This document shows, one piece after another, positions 1-6,086 of a stretch of 7,817 nt of DNA. The position numbers and the translations under genes are program-made. The notes under the pieces are model-generated. The model was not told the DNA's origin. It was given only the letters and a program-made list of their open reading frames with translations, and did no database searches. The number at the start of each line of letters is the position of its first letter. The stretch's first letter is position 1. Source of the DNA: an archaeon (lineage in GTDB: Archaea; Thermoplasmatota; Thermoplasmata; Methanomassiliicoccales; Methanomethylophilaceae); assembly GCA_024399225.1 (NCBI GenBank), contig JAKSHV010000044.1, positions 1 to 7,817 on the forward strand, in the 5' to 3' direction.

Positions 1-73
1 CGACCGGCGGGTAGAGTGCGTTAGTTGAATGCTGTCTGAAACAGAAGGGGGGCTACTACTCTGAATTGACACT
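1..73 (+). ncRNA. rnpB: RNase P RNA, 3' end (partial, cut by the window start)
   Basis: No protein is encoded here, but the bases resemble the conserved 3' portion of RNase P RNA. GGGTAG at 9-14 and a TTGAATG element at 24-30 (compare ATGAATG in other RNase P RNAs) are followed by CTGTC, then ACAGAAGGGGGGCTAC at 41-56. The last part matches the ACAGAA...GGCUUA block that closes helix P4 before the final strand of P1. The RNA would be the catalytic subunit that removes 5' leaders from pre-tRNAs. Order and spacing of the blocks fit; the 5' three quarters lie outside the window, so helix pairing cannot be tested. The exact 3' end is uncertain and lies somewhere between about 60 and 75, before the terminator hairpin. 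Recognition is from memory of conserved motifs, not from a covariance search. Confidence 0.62.
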
Positions 74-74
74 T

Positions 75-105
75 CCACCGGGTCACCCGGTGGTACTCCT
101 TTTTT
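75..105 (+). terminator. Hairpin plus T-run terminator after the RNA gene
   Basis: CCACCGGG (75-82) pairs perfectly with CCCGGTGG (86-93) around a 3-base loop TCA. A pyrimidine stretch ending in six T (100-105) follows. This is the classic intrinsic-terminator layout for transcription reading rightward out of the upstream RNA gene. Archaeal RNA polymerase needs mainly the T-run; the 8-bp GC-rich stem may instead protect the RNA 3' end. The T-run overlaps the likely TATA element of the next gene. Confidence 0.65.
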
Positions 106-110
106 ATCTA
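100..110 (+). promoter_or_regulatory. Possible TATA box for the HAD-hyuA operon (leaderless start)
   Basis: The stretch TTTTTTATCTA lies about 26 bases before the ATG at 131, the usual spacing between an archaeal TATA box and the transcription start. No purine-rich ribosome binding site occurs between it and the ATG (the bases just before the ATG read CATAACCCAGAT). Together these suggest a leaderless mRNA starting at or very near the ATG. The element coincides with the U-tract of the upstream terminator. This is inferred from spacing and composition only. Confidence 0.4.
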
Positions 111-130
111 CATGCACCCATAACCCAGAT

Positions 131-808
131 ATGGCACTGGACGCACACATCAAGGCAATCGGTTTCGACATGGACGGAACCGTCATGGACACCAAGGTCG
201 ACTACGTCAAACTCGCGCGCGTCGTTGAGGACGAGTTCATCGATCTCGGAGTACCCACCGAGGTCATCGATCAGGACAAGGTCGCAAGCACCATGAACTA
301 CGGTATCAAATGGCTCATGGAGAACAAGCCCGAGTCTCTTGTCGGAATGGAGAAGCGCATCGGGGACCGTGCAACCGTCATCGAATGCGAGAATGCGTCC
401 ATCGCAAAACCCTTCCCCGGAGCCGTCGAGCTCATCAAGGACCTCAAGTCTATGGGATACAAGGTTGCAATCCTCACCAGGGGCGGAAGGGAATATGCTG
501 AGAAAATCCTCACCGCATCCGGTATCATCGGATTGTTCGATGCACTTGTAGCCAGGGACGATTATCCCCAGGCAGAGGCCAAACCCAGCCCCAAATCCAT
601 GGAACACATGTGCGAGAAGATCGGTGTTGATCCCAAGGATACAATCTACGTCGGTGACGGAACCGTCGACTGGCTCACCGCAGTGAACTCCGGTTCCCAG
701 TTCATCGGCGTCGAATCCGGACACACCGACCGCGAAGCCTGGGTCAAGGCTGCCGGTGCAGACATCGTCACCGTTCCCACCGTGGCCGAGATCAGACAGT
801 TCCTCTGA
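131..808 (+). CDS. HAD-superfamily hydrolase, phosphoglycolate-phosphatase-like
   Basis: This 225-residue soluble protein has all four haloacid dehalogenase motifs. Motif I is DMDGT (residues 13-17): Asp13 is the nucleophile and Asp15 the acid/base. Motif II is the Thr of ILTRGG (Thr116). Motif III is a Lys in KPSPK (151 or 155). Motif IV is GDGTVD (175-180), with Asp176 and Asp180 placed to bind Mg2+. A helical C1-type cap lies at about residues 19-95, inserted between motifs I and II as in Gph-type phosphatases, so a small phosphorylated metabolite is the likely substrate; which one cannot be read from the sequence. Length is typical for the family. The ATG at 131 is chosen because motif I starts 12 residues later and the upstream bases are the terminator. 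It appears to head an operon with the HyuA-like gene 8 bases downstream. It contains no TTA, CTA or TCA codons. Confidence 0.88.
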   Translation: MALDAHIKAIGFDMDGTVMDTKVDYVKLARVVEDEFIDLGVPTEVIDQDKVASTMNYGIKWLMENKPESLVGMEKRIGDRATVIECENASIAKPFPGAVELIKDLKSMGYKVAILTRGGREYAEKILTASGIIGLFDALVARDDYPQAEAKPSPKSMEHMCEKIGVDPKDTIYVGDGTVDWLTAVNSGSQFIGVESGHTDREAWVKAAGADIVTVPTVAEIRQFL

Positions 809-816
809 AGGATACA

Positions 817-2802
817 ATGTCCGCATTCGGATTGGGGATCGATGCCGGCGGCACCTACACGGACACCGTCATCGTCGAAATGGATACCGGCAGGGTCGTT
901 TGCGGAAACAAGGCCCTGACCACCAGGAACGACCTTTCGATAGGCATCAGGGAATCCCTTTCCGGACTTGACGAAGATATCCTGAAGACCGTTTCACTCA
1001 CATCGCTTTCATCCACCCTTGCCACCAATTCGGTGGTTGAGGGCAAGGGCTGCAGGGTCGGACTCATATGCATAGGAACAGGCTGCGACAACAGTGCCAG
1101 AGCAGACATCTATGCAGAAGTAGAAGGTAAATTCTCCTTCTCCGGAAAGGAGATCGTACCTCTCGACGAAGACTCAGTGAGAAACATTCTCGCCTCCATG
1201 AAAGGCAGGATTGATGCTCTTGCCATATCCGGCTATATCAGCGTGCGCAACTCCGCACACGAGGTACGCGTTACCGAACTTGCCAATGAAATGTTGGGGA
1301 TACCGGTCGTGTGCGCCCATGACCTCACATCTAAACTGGGATATGAGCAGAGGACCACCACCGCGGTCATGAATGCACGTCTAATCCCCGTCATCCAGGA
1401 ACTTCTCCATTCTGTAAAGGAAGTACTCAAGGAATTCGAGATCGTGTGTCCGTTGATGATGGTAAAAGGCGACGGAGCACTCATGAAGAGTGATGTTGCA
1501 CTCGAGAAACCCGTGGAGACTATCCTTTCCGGCCCCGCATCGAGCATGATCGGTGCGAAGGCGCTCACGGGAAGAAGCGATGCAATGATTATCGATATGG
1601 GTGGAACGACATCCGATATCGGCATCCTGAAAGACGGTTTCCCCCGTATCGAACCCGAAGGTGCCAGCATTGGTGGTAAAAGAACAAGAGTCACTGCCGC
1701 AGACATCTCGACCTACGGTATCGGCGGTGACAGCCGCATCGTGGTCAACGGAAAGGAAACAATACTGTCTTCCGTCCGTGCGATCCCCCTGTGCATTGCA
1801 GCCTCCAAATGGCCCCTCATCAAAGCAACTCTGGATGAGATAAGGAATATCACTGACGACCGTTCTCCAGAATCTTATCCTCTTGAGGAGATTGTCCAAG
1901 ATACAGAATTCTTCACACTGGCTCATTTCAATAATATAAACGGTCTGGCACCTTTGGATGTCAGATTCCTGGACCTTCTCGCCGATGGTCCCATGAGACT
2001 GACCGACGCAGGAAAAATCCTGGGAGTACCCGCTCATGCCATCTCTGTGGCAGAACTTGAAAGCAGAGGATGCATCACTCGCATAGGAGTCACTCCCACC
2101 GACCTGCTCCATGCCGAAGGGTCATATTCCCAGTACGACTGCAAAGCGTCTTCCATTGCAGTCGGATATCTTGCACGTAAGTGCTCTAAAACGCTTCAAC
2201 AGTTCATAGACGAGACCAAGTACCAGGTAGTGAAGAAAATCGCTTTATCGGCTATGGAGAAGGCAATGCTGGACGGAACAGGCAATGATGTCCCTACCGA
2301 ATCCGACCTCGCCCTTATCGACCATGTGCTCGAAAATTCTAACAGAGCCTATTCCGTAGGATTCACCCTCAACATGCCAATAATCGGCATAGGTGCTCCC
2401 GTAGGAGCATGGCTTCCCCATGTGACAGAGATGCTCCATACCGAACTCCTGCTCCCCGAAAACTCCGAGATCGGCAATGCGATAGGTGCCATCACCGGAT
2501 CCGTTTCAGAGACTGTTTCCGTCACGGTAAGGGCCAAGGACGGGGTGGTCAAAGAATCCCCCGAATGCATCGTTTTTACAGGCACTGGCACTGAGGAATT
2601 CTCCTCCCCAGCCGAGGCACTTTCCTATGCGAAGGAACTGGCTGAAAAGACCGTTTATGAACTTGCCCTGAAGGCAGGTTCCGCACATCCCGTCGTCGAT
2701 GTTTCAATCTCTGAAACATACTATGACCTCTCGGAGACCCAGAAGATTTTCCACGAGGCTACCGTCACCGCGAAGGCCGTGGGCAAACCCGACCTTTACT
2801 AA
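817..2802 (+). CDS. Hydantoinase/oxoprolinase family protein (HyuA-like ASKHA protein)
   Basis: This 661-residue protein has the two phosphate-binding loops of the acetate kinase/Hsp70/actin fold. Loop 1 is GIDAGGTYTDT (7-17) and loop 2 is DMGGTTSD (260-267). A glycine-rich IGIGAPVG (523-530) sits where the adenosine motif is expected. Residues 1-170 fit the Hydant_A_N domain, with the characteristic STLATNSVVEGKG (66-78); about 190-320 fit the Hydantoinase_A domain. Family members perform ATP-dependent opening or carboxylation of cyclic amides or ketones, often with a HyuB partner; none is encoded here, so the substrate is unknown. Residues about 379-430 look like an embedded winged helix ending in TPTDLLH (426-432). 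The ATG follows the HAD stop by 8 bases, and GAAGGA overlaps that stop as a weak ribosome binding site, so the two are probably co-transcribed. Unlike its neighbours it uses TTA, CTA and TCA codons freely. Confidence 0.85.
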   Translation: MSAFGLGIDAGGTYTDTVIVEMDTGRVVCGNKALTTRNDLSIGIRESLSGLDEDILKTVSLTSLSSTLATNSVVEGKGCRVGLICIGTGCDNSARADIYAEVEGKFSFSGKEIVPLDEDSVRNILASMKGRIDALAISGYISVRNSAHEVRVTELANEMLGIPVVCAHDLTSKLGYEQRTTTAVMNARLIPVIQELLHSVKEVLKEFEIVCPLMMVKGDGALMKSDVALEKPVETILSGPASSMIGAKALTGRSDAMIIDMGGTTSDIGILKDGFPRIEPEGASIGGKRTRVTAADISTYGIGGDSRIVVNGKETILSSVRAIPLCIAASKWPLIKATLDEIRNITDDRSPESYPLEEIVQDTEFFTLAHFNNINGLAPLDVRFLDLLADGPMRLTDAGKILGVPAHAISVAELESRGCITRIGVTPTDLLHAEGSYSQYDCKASSIAVGYLARKCSKTLQQFIDETKYQVVKKIALSAMEKAMLDGTGNDVPTESDLALIDHVLENSNRAYSVGFTLNMPIIGIGAPVGAWLPHVTEMLHTELLLPENSEIGNAIGAITGSVSETVSVTVRAKDGVVKESPECIVFTGTGTEEFSSPAEALSYAKELAEKTVYELALKAGSAHPVVDVSISETYYDLSETQKIFHEATVTAKAVGKPDLY

Positions 2803-2807
2803 TTTTT
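2803..2807 (+). terminator. T-run after hyuA-like gene
   Basis: Five T directly follow the TAA stop (2800-2802), and AT-rich sequence continues to about 2828. A short U-tract immediately after a stop codon is enough for termination by archaeal RNA polymerase. No hairpin precedes it on this strand. Confidence 0.4.
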
Positions 2808-2821
2808 CTATAAATTAAATT

Positions 2822-2854
2822 AAAAAAACACCACGGGGGAGAACCCCCGCAGTG
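2822..2854 (-). terminator. Hairpin plus T-run terminator of the GlcD-like gene
   Basis: Read on the minus strand, a hairpin with a 6-bp core (CGGGGG at 2834-2839 pairing with CCCCCG at 2844-2849, 4-base loop) follows the GlcD-like stop codon by about 20 bases. Three more pairs (2829-2831 with 2852-2854) extend it across a small internal loop. On the minus strand it is followed directly by seven T (complement of the A-run 2822-2828). This is a well-formed intrinsic-type terminator oriented for the leftward gene; the same AT-rich gap also ends the converging hyuA transcript. Confidence 0.7.
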
Positions 2855-2875
2855 CGGAAATTGATCCGAACAGGT

Positions 2876-5578
2876 TTACTCGTAACCACGTCCGAGGACG
2901 TGCTTCCTGTCCTCGCACTTGATCTCGGTGTACTCGTTGAACTTGAACCTCTTGATGTTGTTGTCAAAGGTGTGGTCAGCGGGCATGATCTTCTTTGCGA
3001 CCTGCATGACCTTGCTTCCGATGGACATGAGACCGTGGCTCATGTTGATTCCGAACCTAGTCATTCCGCAGACGACGTGTCCGGGGTTCATGACATCATG
3101 GGGGTCGACGAAGGTCTTGAGCTGCCTCATGAGTGCGACGGTGTTGGCGTCGTGGATGTTGTCGAGGTTCCATGCAAAGAAGACTCCGAATCCGGTGGTC
3201 CTTCCTCCGTACTCTGCTGCCCTGTCACCAAGGTAGAAGTTGAAGGAGAATGCAAGCATTCCGGTCATGAGCTCGTCATCCTTGAAGTAGTAAGGCATGA
3301 AGAGAGTGGTCTGTTTGTCGACCATGACTCCGATGACTCCTCCGAGATCCATCTTCATGGTGGTGAATCCCTTGTAGGACTCCTTCACGAAGTCGCCCCA
3401 GCACTTGGCAGGAACGATGACCTCTGCGGGAATCTCTCCGACTCCGGCCTTCCTGGCCCTGAACTCGTAGCAGCGCTCGTCCCACTCGTGTGCGGCGATC
3501 TCGTCTGCGATCCTCTTTCCGCCGAACTCTGCTGCGATGGCGTCGACCTCTGCGATCTCCATGTCAACATAGTTCTGTGCACCCTGGAAGGTGACACAGA
3601 GGAGGTTCTTTACGTCGGGTGCGTGGCATCCGGCCTTCTTCTGGTTGGCGAAGTGGTTCTCGTCGGACCATGCGATGTGAAGGGGAACGACACTTGCGTG
3701 TGCGATGATCTTCTGGATTGCGGGGTTGGCGTCCACAAGGTGCTCGAACTCGTATGCGACGGGCTTGATGACACCCATGGGGTGGATCCTGAAGGTGACG
3801 ACTCCGAACATACCCAGGGTACCCTCGGCTCCCTCGAAGAACTGGTTGAGGTTGAGACCGGAGTTGTAGTTGCCCATGTCATCGTAACCGGTGACGACGA
3901 CGTCTCCGTTGGGGAGGACGACTTCCATGTTGAGTACGTTGTCCTTTGCGGATCCGTACTTGTAGGAACCGATTCCCATTCCGTTGGTTGCAAGCCATGC
4001 TCCGATGGTTCCTGCGGGGAAGGAGGAGGGGTAGGATCCTACGATGTATCCTTTCTTCATACATGCATCAAGGGTTGCCTTCCAGGTTGCTCCGGACTGT
4101 ACCTTGACGATCATCTTGTCCTCGTCGACGGTGATCTTGTTCATCTTGGAGGAACAGTCTACGACAATACCTCCGCAGGTGGGCTGGGATCCGCCGAGTC
4201 CCCAGGTGGAGTTTCCACGGGGAGTGACTGCGATTCCGTGCTTGTATGCGATCTTCATGATGGCGGAGAGCTGAGCGGTGGTGCTGGGCCTGACGACGAC
4301 ATCGGGGATGTTGTCGAATGCGATTCCTGCCATCTTAGGGAGAGGTGCAAGGTCGTGGCAGTAGAGGAGTTTCTCCTCACCGGTGGTGTTGACGTTGTCC
4401 TTTCCGACGGAGTCGACGAGCTTTGCGAGGATCTCGTCATTGAATGCGCGGGAGAGTTTCTCCTCATTCTTGAGGATAGGTGCCACATCGGGGTCGACCA
4501 TGAACTTCATGAGGTTCTTCATGAACTTGGCGGTAGGCTCGTCGTGGATCCTCTCGATGTTGCCCTCGGCGAAGGTCCATCCGCATGCCTTCCTTCCGCC
4601 GCAATCTGCGATAATCTTCTTGATTCCGTCGCAGGTGTTGGTGGAAACGAGTGCGGTGTACTTGTCGAGGATTGCGGCGAACTTTGCGTCTGCCTTGTAG
4701 ATCTTCCTGAGAGGGATGATTGCCTTGTACTTGTTCTCGGCGTTGCCCTGTTTCTTTGCATCGGACCTTACTGCACCGTGGGCCTCCATGATGGCGTCGG
4801 TCTCGATGATGTCCTGGTCGACGAAGTTCTCTGCACCCTGGTACTCGAAGAAGATGCAGGTCCTGGTTGCCTCGACCTGTGCAGTGTAGAGGTAGGGCTT
4901 GAGGTTGGGGTGGCGAGCGATGTCCTGGAAGATGGGGCATGCGTCCTTGAAGGTTCCGGGAAGCTCGTATGCGACGTATTTGGATACACCTGCAGGGTAT
5001 GCCTTGATGGTTGCTGCAGTGATGATTCCGAGGGATCCCTCGGCTCCGGAGAAGAGCTGGTTGAGGTTGTAGGCGGACATGTATGCGCCGATGTTGTCGT
5101 AACCAGTCTCGATGACGGTTCCGTCCCTGAGGACGATCTCGAGGTTGAGGACGTTGTCCTTGGGTGCGCCGTACTTATAGGTACCGTATCCGGCCTCGTT
5201 GGATCCGAGCCACTCTCCGACGGTGACCTTGAGGGTGTGGAAGGGACGGCATCCGACGATGAGTCCTTCCTGTGCGGCGGCGTTCATAACCATACGGTAG
5301 GTTGCGCCTGCCTTTGCTTTGATTGCATAGTCCTCGGAGACGACCTCGACCTTCTGCATCTTCTCGGAGAATGCGACGGTGATGGGGGTGTTTCCGCAGG
5401 TTGCTGCAACGACTTTTGCGTTCTTTGCAATCTTGGTGACAGCGGCTACTTCTTCGGTGCTGGAGACAGTGACGACGACTCCATTCTCGGCGCATTTGAC
5501 GTTTGCCTCTCCGATAGCGGATTTGAGTGCGTCGATGACCTCGGCGGTGAGTTCGCAGTTGTTCTTGTTACATGCCAT
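2876..5578 (-). CDS. Duplicated GlcD-like FAD-binding protein with a degenerate N-terminal half
   Basis: This 900-residue soluble protein of the vanillyl-alcohol-oxidase/PCMH flavoprotein fold (FAD_binding_4, COG0277) is made of two tandem copies offset by 405 residues. Copy 2 (about 381-835) is complete: LLYCHDLAPLP (404-414), the FAD pyrophosphate loop PRGNSTWGLGG (453-463), KYGSAKDNVLNMEVVLPNG (540-558), GAEGTLG (583-589), then a cap domain ending LMRQLKTFVDPHDVMNPGHV (816-835). Copy 1 (about 10-370) keeps KYGAPKDNVLNLEIVL and GAEGSLG (178-184), but the PRG loop and preceding strand are deleted. By hand alignment the copies are about half identical over some 118 residues (91-208 against 496-613). 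The GHxGDGNxH and EHGIG motifs of glycolate/D-lactate dehydrogenases are absent (GGRTTGFGVF at 791-800 stands in the EHGIG place), so that annotation would mislead. No iron-sulfur motif, signal peptide or membrane segment is seen. The start is set by GGAGG at 5586-5590. Substrate and partner are unknown; a link to heterodisulfide or MCR redox chemistry is inference from context. Confidence 0.85.
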   Translation of the reverse strand: MACNKNNCELTAEVIDALKSAIGEANVKCAENGVVVTVSSTEEVAAVTKIAKNAKVVAATCGNTPITVAFSEKMQKVEVVSEDYAIKAKAGATYRMVMNAAAQEGLIVGCRPFHTLKVTVGEWLGSNEAGYGTYKYGAPKDNVLNLEIVLRDGTVIETGYDNIGAYMSAYNLNQLFSGAEGSLGIITAATIKAYPAGVSKYVAYELPGTFKDACPIFQDIARHPNLKPYLYTAQVEATRTCIFFEYQGAENFVDQDIIETDAIMEAHGAVRSDAKKQGNAENKYKAIIPLRKIYKADAKFAAILDKYTALVSTNTCDGIKKIIADCGGRKACGWTFAEGNIERIHDEPTAKFMKNLMKFMVDPDVAPILKNEEKLSRAFNDEILAKLVDSVGKDNVNTTGEEKLLYCHDLAPLPKMAGIAFDNIPDVVVRPSTTAQLSAIMKIAYKHGIAVTPRGNSTWGLGGSQPTCGGIVVDCSSKMNKITVDEDKMIVKVQSGATWKATLDACMKKGYIVGSYPSSFPAGTIGAWLATNGMGIGSYKYGSAKDNVLNMEVVLPNGDVVVTGYDDMGNYNSGLNLNQFFEGAEGTLGMFGVVTFRIHPMGVIKPVAYEFEHLVDANPAIQKIIAHASVVPLHIAWSDENHFANQKKAGCHAPDVKNLLCVTFQGAQNYVDMEIAEVDAIAAEFGGKRIADEIAAHEWDERCYEFRARKAGVGEIPAEVIVPAKCWGDFVKESYKGFTTMKMDLGGVIGVMVDKQTTLFMPYYFKDDELMTGMLAFSFNFYLGDRAAEYGGRTTGFGVFFAWNLDNIHDANTVALMRQLKTFVDPHDVMNPGHVVCGMTRFGINMSHGLMSIGSKVMQVAKKIMPADHTFDNNIKRFKFNEYTEIKCEDRKHVLGRGYE

Positions 5579-5585
5579 TTTGATT

Positions 5586-5590
5586 CCTCC
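5586..5590 (-). promoter_or_regulatory. Ribosome binding site of the GlcD-like gene
   Basis: GGAGG on the minus strand ends 7 bases before the ATG at 5578. This is a strong Shine-Dalgarno sequence and it fixes the start codon. Confidence 0.75.
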
Positions 5591-5632
5591 GACTGCTCAC
5601 TGGCAGTAGGGTATGTTGCGTGGGTAGCCTAT

Positions 5633-5645
5633 CTTATTTAATAAA
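5633..5645 (-). promoter_or_regulatory. TATA box of the GlcD-like gene
   Basis: On the minus strand this reads TTTATTAAATAAG, a close match to the archaeal TATA box, in otherwise GC-rich surroundings. A transcription start about 26 bases downstream (near 5613) would leave a 5' leader of about 35 bases carrying the GGAGG site. It begins about 20 bases past the stop codon of the upstream DUF123 gene. No hairpin or T-run separates the two, so read-through from the mmp operon may add to expression. The rest of the gap (5579-5666) holds only a weak 4-bp inverted repeat at 5593-5606. Confidence 0.6.
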
Positions 5646-5666
5646 GGTATGGACAGAGAACGCGCG

Positions 5667-6086
5667 TTAATGGGCCCGAATATAGGGCTTCAGGCCCATG
5701 CTGGACACTATTTCGGACACGGTGTCAGCATCTACCCTGAAAAGATGTGTGCGGCATCCGCAGTCGGAGCAGCCGAAGCCGTCCATCTCCGGGATCCCGC
5801 CAAGGGCCTCAATGCGATTACCCAGTACGCACTCCGGAATAACTTCGGGATAGGATTCCCAAGCCTCCGCGGATGCACATTCAGTGGTCAGGTAATCGAT
5901 GTGCCATTTGACCTTTTTATCATGTGCCAGATGTCTTTTCAGACGTTGGTCCAATCCGCCCATCGCACTTCCGACGTAACAATAGGTGCCGGATGAAAAG
6001 GTATGGGGACCCTTGGCCCCCACTGTAGTGTTTAGCTCTCTGTCGAGGGTGACGACCAGAACGTAGGTTCCCTTCCGCACGCTCAT
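5667..6086 (-). CDS. DUF123 family protein, GIY-YIG-like (Uri superfamily) endonuclease
   Basis: This 139-residue protein matches the archaeal DUF123 family (PF01986), related to GIY-YIG nucleases. Visible features in order are GTYVL (7-11); GTYCYVGSAMGGLDQRLKRH (33-52), which gives the second Tyr and a conserved Arg of the GIY-YIG core; KWHIDYL (60-66), a family signature; Glu85 in the helix position of the metal-binding Glu; and GFGCSDCGCRTHLF (103-116), a conserved Cys/His cluster. The family is predicted to cut DNA, perhaps in repair, but no member known to me has a settled function. Its ATG overlaps the mmp7 stop by four bases (ATGA), so it is translationally coupled to an MCR-activation gene. 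That pairing is unexpected on function. It is the last gene of the operon. Confidence 0.85.
   Translation of the reverse strand: MSVRKGTYVLVVTLDRELNTTVGAKGPHTFSSGTYCYVGSAMGGLDQRLKRHLAHDKKVKWHIDYLTTECASAEAWESYPEVIPECVLGNRIEALGGIPEMDGFGCSDCGCRTHLFRVDADTVSEIVSSMGLKPYIRAH

Noticed and set aside
104..826. A 240-codon open frame opposite the HAD gene
   Set aside because: Same cause: it is in codon register with a gene that carries all four HAD motifs, and its own translation shows no family resemblance.
3822..5106. Similar DNA at about 3822-3892 and 5037-5106, considered as a recombination repeat or mobile-element remnant
   Set aside because: The spacing (1215 bases = 405 codons) and frame match the protein's internal duplication, so it is coding similarity between the two domains.
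5593..5606. Short inverted repeat CTGC-N6-GCAG in the leader of the GlcD-like gene, considered as an operator or riboswitch stem
   Set aside because: A 4-bp stem is expected by chance, and no larger conserved structure surrounds it.
2852..5641. A 929-codon open frame on the plus strand, opposite the GlcD-like gene
   Set aside because: It lies in exact codon register with the real gene and is open only because that gene avoids TTA, CTA and TCA. Its translation is a low-complexity mix rich in Asp, Val, Leu, Gly and Cys with no recognisable domain.
5649..5996. A 115-codon plus-strand frame just right of the GlcD-like promoter
   Set aside because: It lies wholly opposite the DUF123 gene, which has clear family motifs, and it has no ribosome site of its own.
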